This document shows, one piece after another, positions 61,109 through 64,000 of a DNA stretch of 64,000 nt (positions within the stretch are counted from its first letter, which is position 1; the number at the start of each line of letters is the position of its first letter). Both the position numbers and the translations under genes were made by a program. The notes under the pieces were generated by a model. The model ran no database searches. It saw only the letters and a program-made list of their open reading frames with translations, and was not told the DNA's origin. Source of the stretch: Chachezhania antarctica (GTDB lineage Bacteria > Pseudomonadota > Alphaproteobacteria > Rhodobacterales > Rhodobacteraceae); assembly GCF_003646465.1 (NCBI RefSeq), contig NZ_QZEX01000003.1:124001-188000 (forward strand), read 5' to 3'.

Positions 61109-61168
61109 CTACGGCAGCCCGCCCCGCGCCTCCGGGTTCTGCCGCTGCGGGCGTGTCGGAGTCAGCCC

Positions 61169-61202
61169 GGCCTCCGGCGGGAGTATTTGGGAAGAGAAGA
61201 AA
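61169..61202. repeat. Dispersed intergenic repeat typical of Rhodobacteraceae
   Basis: The segment reads GGCCTCCGGCGGGAGTATTT followed by GGGAAGAGAAGAAA. I recall close variants (GCCTCCGGCGGGxxTATTT...AGAAGAA) as abundant intergenic repeats in Rhodobacteraceae genomes. Only this copy was noticed in the window. Confidence 0.5.
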
Positions 61203-61334
61203 CCGGGGGCGCGCCCTTTTGGTGCCGGGTCTCGGAATATCCCGGTAGATTCGCGCCGGGGATGCGGCCGGGGCAGCGCCCCCGTTTCCGCACGTGGCCG
61301 GGTGTGACACGCCGCAGGTCGTGGCCCGTTGCGC

Positions 61335-62141
61335 CTAGGCGCCGCGGTTTTTCGCCACCCGTCGCATGTAGGCCAGATGACCAATGGCGATGCGGCTGCC
61401 GCCGTTGACGGGGATGGTGATGCCCGACACCCATTCCGCTTCGTCGCTGGCCAGGTAGACGCAGGCCGAGGCGATGTCGTGCGGCTGGCCCAGGCGGCCC
61501 ATGGGGACCGAATCGATCTGCTTCTGCGCGCGGTCGCCGGACAGGACGGCCGAGGTTTCCTCTGTCACCACGACACCCGGCGCGACGGCGTTCACGCGGA
61601 TGCCCATGTGGCCCCACTCAACCGCCATCGTCATCGTCAGGTTCTCGACCCCTGCCTTCGCGGCGCCGTACTGGCCCGTCATCGGGTTGGGGTGCGAGCC
61701 CGAGCGCGAGGTGATGTTGATGATCGACCCGCGGCCCTGATCCCGCATCGCCCGGGCTGCTGCCTGCGCCGCGAAGAAGGCGGATTTCATGTTCAGGTCC
61801 ACGACCCGGTCCCACTGGCCTTCGTCGATGTCGATCAGCGCCCCCACGTCGCCCCGGGCGGCGCTTCCGGCGTTGTTTACCCAGGTATCCATGCTTCCGA
61901 ATGCCTCCTGCGCGCGCGCCACCAACAGCGGCGGGGTGGCCATGTCGGTGATGTCGGCCGGGACCGCGACGGCCCGTCCGCCGGCGGCCTCGATCTCGGC
62001 CACGGTCTCCTCCAGCGGCGCGGCATTTCGGCCCGAACAAACCACGTTCGCCCCGGCCGCCGCCATCGCCACGCTGATGCCCCGCCCGATGCCGCGGCCC
62101 CCGCCGGTGACGACGACGGTCTTCCCTTTCAGGTTGAACAT
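61335..62141 (-). CDS. Short-chain dehydrogenase/reductase
   Basis: A 268-residue NAD(P)-dependent oxidoreductase of the classical SDR type. TGGGRGIG at 13-20, WVNNAGSAARGD, catalytic Ser in NITSRSG and Tyr/Lys in YGAAKAG are present, with IPVNGGSRI at the C-terminal strand. It is divergent from TRAP system 3 across 130 bases that hold a 19-bp direct repeat, so both may answer to the same regulator. The substrate is unknown. Confidence 0.92.
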   Translation of the reverse strand: MFNLKGKTVVVTGGGRGIGRGISVAMAAAGANVVCSGRNAAPLEETVAEIEAAGGRAVAVPADITDMATPPLLVARAQEAFGSMDTWVNNAGSAARGDVGALIDIDEGQWDRVVDLNMKSAFFAAQAAARAMRDQGRGSIINITSRSGSHPNPMTGQYGAAKAGVENLTMTMAVEWGHMGIRVNAVAPGVVVTEETSAVLSGDRAQKQIDSVPMGRLGQPHDIASACVYLASDEAEWVSGITIPVNGGSRIAIGHLAYMRRVAKNRGA

Positions 62142-62170
62142 GTTTCCCCTCCTTCGTTCTTTACTTTGGC

Positions 62171-62218
62171 TTGCTGTCCGGTTAGCGAATGGATGTCGCT
62201 TGCTCGCCAGTTAGCGAA
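62171..62218. repeat. 19-bp direct repeat in divergent promoter of SDR and TRAP system 3
   Basis: TTGCTnnCCnGTTAGCGAA occurs at 62171-62189 and 62200-62218 (16 of 19 positions identical), 29 bp apart. It looks like a pair of regulator sites, and is unlike the TCCC-N8-GGA element of the neighbouring genes. Confidence 0.55.
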
Positions 62219-62271
62219 ACTTTTCAAGGGAAGGCAATCGCCGGAATGCGCGTTGCCGAAGGGAGGACTTC

Positions 62272-63405
62272 ATGACGATTTCACGCACCAGCGTTTCGCT
62301 GGCCGGCGCCTGCACGATTGCCGCCAGCCTGACCATCGCCCTGCCGGGCGCCGCCGCGGCCGAGGAGCTGCGCGTGGCCACCGGGACGGCCTCGCAGAAC
62401 GGGCTGAACAGCGGCGTGGTGGCCTTTGCCGAGGCGTTCGAGGCGCTGACCGACGGCAAGTACACGACCGAGGTCTATCCCGGCACGCTGCTGAAATTCG
62501 CCGAGATGACGAACGGTGTCCGCGACGGGATCGTCGATATCGCCTACACCATCCCGGCCTACAGCCGCGCCGAATTCCCCTATACCAACATGGTGACGGA
62601 TGTGGTGACGGCATCGCCCGACGTGGTGGTGATGACCGGCGTGATCAGCGATTACGTCCTGAACGAATGCGAGCCCTGCCGGGACGAGTTCCGCGCGCAG
62701 AACCAGCTGAACCTGGGCTTCAGCGCCGTCGGCCCCTACTACCTGATGTCGCAGGAAAAGATCGCGTCGATGGACGACTTCGCCGGCAAGACGATGCGCG
62801 GCGTGGGGGCCTTCGGGCGCTATGTCGAGGCGATGGGCGCCAAGGCCGTCGTGATCCCGTCGGGCGATATCTACGAGTCGCTGAACCAGGGGACGCTGGA
62901 CGGCAATACCCAAGGCCTGGACACGCTGAAATCGCTCTCGTACGGCGACGTGGTGGATTACGTGCTGAACGTGCCGATCGGCCTTTACCTGGGCTCGTCC
63001 GTGTTCACCGTGAACCGCGACCTGTGGGACGGGATGACCGAGGAAGACAAGGCCGCGATGCTGGAAGCCGCGGCCCTTGGCCATGCCCACGTGACCGTCA
63101 CCTATTACGGCGAAAACCAGGCCTACCTGCAGGACCCCGCGCTGGGGGGCGCCGAAACGGTTGAACCCGACGCCGCCCTGCAGGAAGCGACCGAGGAGTT
63201 CTACAAGACCGAGATCGAAACCGTGGCCCGGCTTGCGGTCGAGAAGTACGGCCAGGAGGACGCGCCGGACCGGATCGACGCCATCGTGGCGCTTGTCGAC
63301 AAGTGGGAAGCGGCGTTCGAAGGCGTGGACACCACCGATGTCGATGCCGTGGCGCAGGTCTACTATGACCAGCTGTTCGGCAAGCTTGACCCCAACGCCC
63401 TGTAA
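62272..63405 (+). CDS. TRAP transporter solute-binding protein (DctP family), system 3
   Basis: A 377-residue periplasmic protein with a signal peptide (VSLAGACTIAASLTIALPGAAAAEE). Core blocks are YPGTLLKFAEMTNGVRDGIVDIAYTIPAYS, SMDDFAGKTMRGVGAFGRYVEAMGAKAVVIPSGDIYESLNQGTLDG and SSVFTVNRDLWDGM. The Arg in KTMRGVG is the expected substrate-carboxylate ligand. A pair of cysteines (NECEPCRDEF) suggests a disulfide in the periplasm. GGGAGG precedes the ATG. It begins the last operon in the window. Confidence 0.9.
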   Translation: MTISRTSVSLAGACTIAASLTIALPGAAAAEELRVATGTASQNGLNSGVVAFAEAFEALTDGKYTTEVYPGTLLKFAEMTNGVRDGIVDIAYTIPAYSRAEFPYTNMVTDVVTASPDVVVMTGVISDYVLNECEPCRDEFRAQNQLNLGFSAVGPYYLMSQEKIASMDDFAGKTMRGVGAFGRYVEAMGAKAVVIPSGDIYESLNQGTLDGNTQGLDTLKSLSYGDVVDYVLNVPIGLYLGSSVFTVNRDLWDGMTEEDKAAMLEAAALGHAHVTVTYYGENQAYLQDPALGGAETVEPDAALQEATEEFYKTEIETVARLAVEKYGQEDAPDRIDAIVALVDKWEAAFEGVDTTDVDAVAQVYYDQLFGKLDPNAL

Positions 63406-63414
63406 GGAGCCGAC

Positions 63415-63972
63415 ATGCGCCTGATCGGAGTGATCCTTAACCGCCTGGCCAACGGGTTCGCCCTGATCGGCGCGGCCTGTGTCGTGCTGATGATGGTCCA
63501 GGTGACGGCCGATGTGCTGCTGAAGAACCTCTTCACACTTCGCATCCCGTTCACCCAGGCGCTTGTCACCAACTGGTACATGGTCGCGGTGGCCTTCATG
63601 CCGCTGGGCCTGACCGAAATCCTCGACCGGCATATTTCGGTCGAGGTGCTGTACCAGACGTTGGGGGCCGGCGTGCGCCGCGTGCTGGGCGGCGCCGTCT
63701 GCCTGTTTGCCGCGCTGATCGCCGGAATCATCACCGTGCCCCTGTGGGACGAGGCGATGAAGAAGCTCCACGCCGGGGCCTTCGTGACCGAGAACGGCCA
63801 GGATATCTCGATCTGGGGCGGCTATTTCTTTCCGCCGGTGGGCTTTGCCCTGCTGGTGGTGATCCTGCTCTACCGTGTCGTCGTCCTGTGGACCCCGCTG
63901 CAAAGCGGGATGGGCGAAGTGCCGGTGGACCGTATCGACGATGTGCGCGACGCGATGCGCGAAGGGGTCTGA
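63415..63972 (+). CDS. TRAP transporter small permease (DctQ family), system 3
   Basis: A 185-residue membrane protein with four hydrophobic segments: NRLANGFALIGAACVVLMMVQVTADVL, TNWYMVAVAFMPLGLTEI, VLGGAVCLFAALIAGIITVPLW and FFPPVGFALLVVILLYRVVVL. It starts 9 bases after the binding-protein stop with AAGGAG upstream. Confidence 0.9.
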   Translation: MRLIGVILNRLANGFALIGAACVVLMMVQVTADVLLKNLFTLRIPFTQALVTNWYMVAVAFMPLGLTEILDRHISVEVLYQTLGAGVRRVLGGAVCLFAALIAGIITVPLWDEAMKKLHAGAFVTENGQDISIWGGYFFPPVGFALLVVILLYRVVVLWTPLQSGMGEVPVDRIDDVRDAMREGV

Positions 63973-63976
63973 GGCC

Positions 63977-64000
63977 ATGGAACGCGAAATTGTCGGCCTG
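63977..64000 (+). CDS. Start of the next gene, probably DctM of TRAP system 3 (cut by right edge)
   Basis: ATG at 63977 opens a frame (MEREIVGL) that runs off the window, four bases after the DctQ stop. Position and operon order predict the DctM large permease; only eight codons are visible, so this rests on context. Confidence 0.55.

Noticed and set aside
62142-62271. TCCC-N8-GGA element in the TRAP system 3 promoter
   Set aside because: I looked for it and found none. A different 19-bp direct repeat is present instead.

Overview
The window looks like part of a large secondary replicon (plasmid or chromid) of an alphaproteobacterium of the Rhodobacteraceae/Roseobacter group. The evidence is the high G+C content with strong G/C third-position bias, a complete repA-repB-repC cassette at 41.5-45.2 kb, three TRAP dicarboxylate-type transporter operons, many catabolic operons with their own IclR/TetR/LysR/AraC regulators, and a dispersed intergenic repeat I associate with Rhodobacteraceae. 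No rRNA, tRNA, CRISPR array or complete insertion sequence was seen.

Layout. 1-3 kb: the 5' part of a secreted or surface protein cut by the left edge, a small protein with a duplicated module, then a run of broken genes (5' part of an IS256-family transposase, a piece of an SGNH/GDSL hydrolase, the 3' part of a short-chain dehydrogenase). 3-13 kb: a WYL regulator, a Tat-exported metallophosphoesterase, a possible oxidative or membrane-stress group (DUF3833 lipoprotein, fasciclin protein, GPH-type MFS carrier), then an AraC regulator, an alpha/beta hydrolase and an amidase. 13-17.6 kb: a three-subunit molybdenum hydroxylase (Mo, FAD and 2Fe-2S subunits) facing a TetR regulator across a palindromic operator.

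18-29.2 kb: two divergent operons that together look like an incompletely described catabolic pathway. One carries an intradiol ring-cleavage dioxygenase, an IclR regulator, an amidohydrolase and a MetE-like zinc methyltransferase. The other carries a citryl-CoA lyase-like protein, a family III CoA-transferase, a YciI-type protein, a TRAP transporter, an FMN reductase and a fumarylacetoacetate-hydrolase-family enzyme. A 17-bp perfect-arm palindrome lies in the shared promoter. 29.4-34.4 kb: LysR regulator plus dabB-dabA, a two-subunit inorganic-carbon (DAB) accumulation system. 34.6-41.2 kb: a CadC/ToxR-like regulator facing a possible organosulfur module (homocysteine S-methyltransferase, DUF1127, MddA-like S-methyltransferase, flavin monooxygenase, MATE exporter), with four helically phased CTCAGA-type repeats in between.

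41.2-45.7 kb: the replication and partition locus, with a predicted counter-transcribed RNA between repB and repC and a pair of 16-bp parS-like palindromes just after repC. 45.7-64 kb: an acyl-CoA catabolic region with two mirror-image pairs of large and small acyl-CoA dehydrogenase subunits, an enoyl-CoA hydratase, an AMP-forming and an NDP-forming acyl-CoA synthetase, two SDRs, an IclR regulator and two TRAP operons (the last cut by the right edge). A shared TCCC-N8-GGA element occurs upstream of the dehydrogenase operon, the IclR gene and the middle TRAP operon, which suggests one regulon.

All assignments come from reading the sequence by eye. Pathway-level statements are inference.
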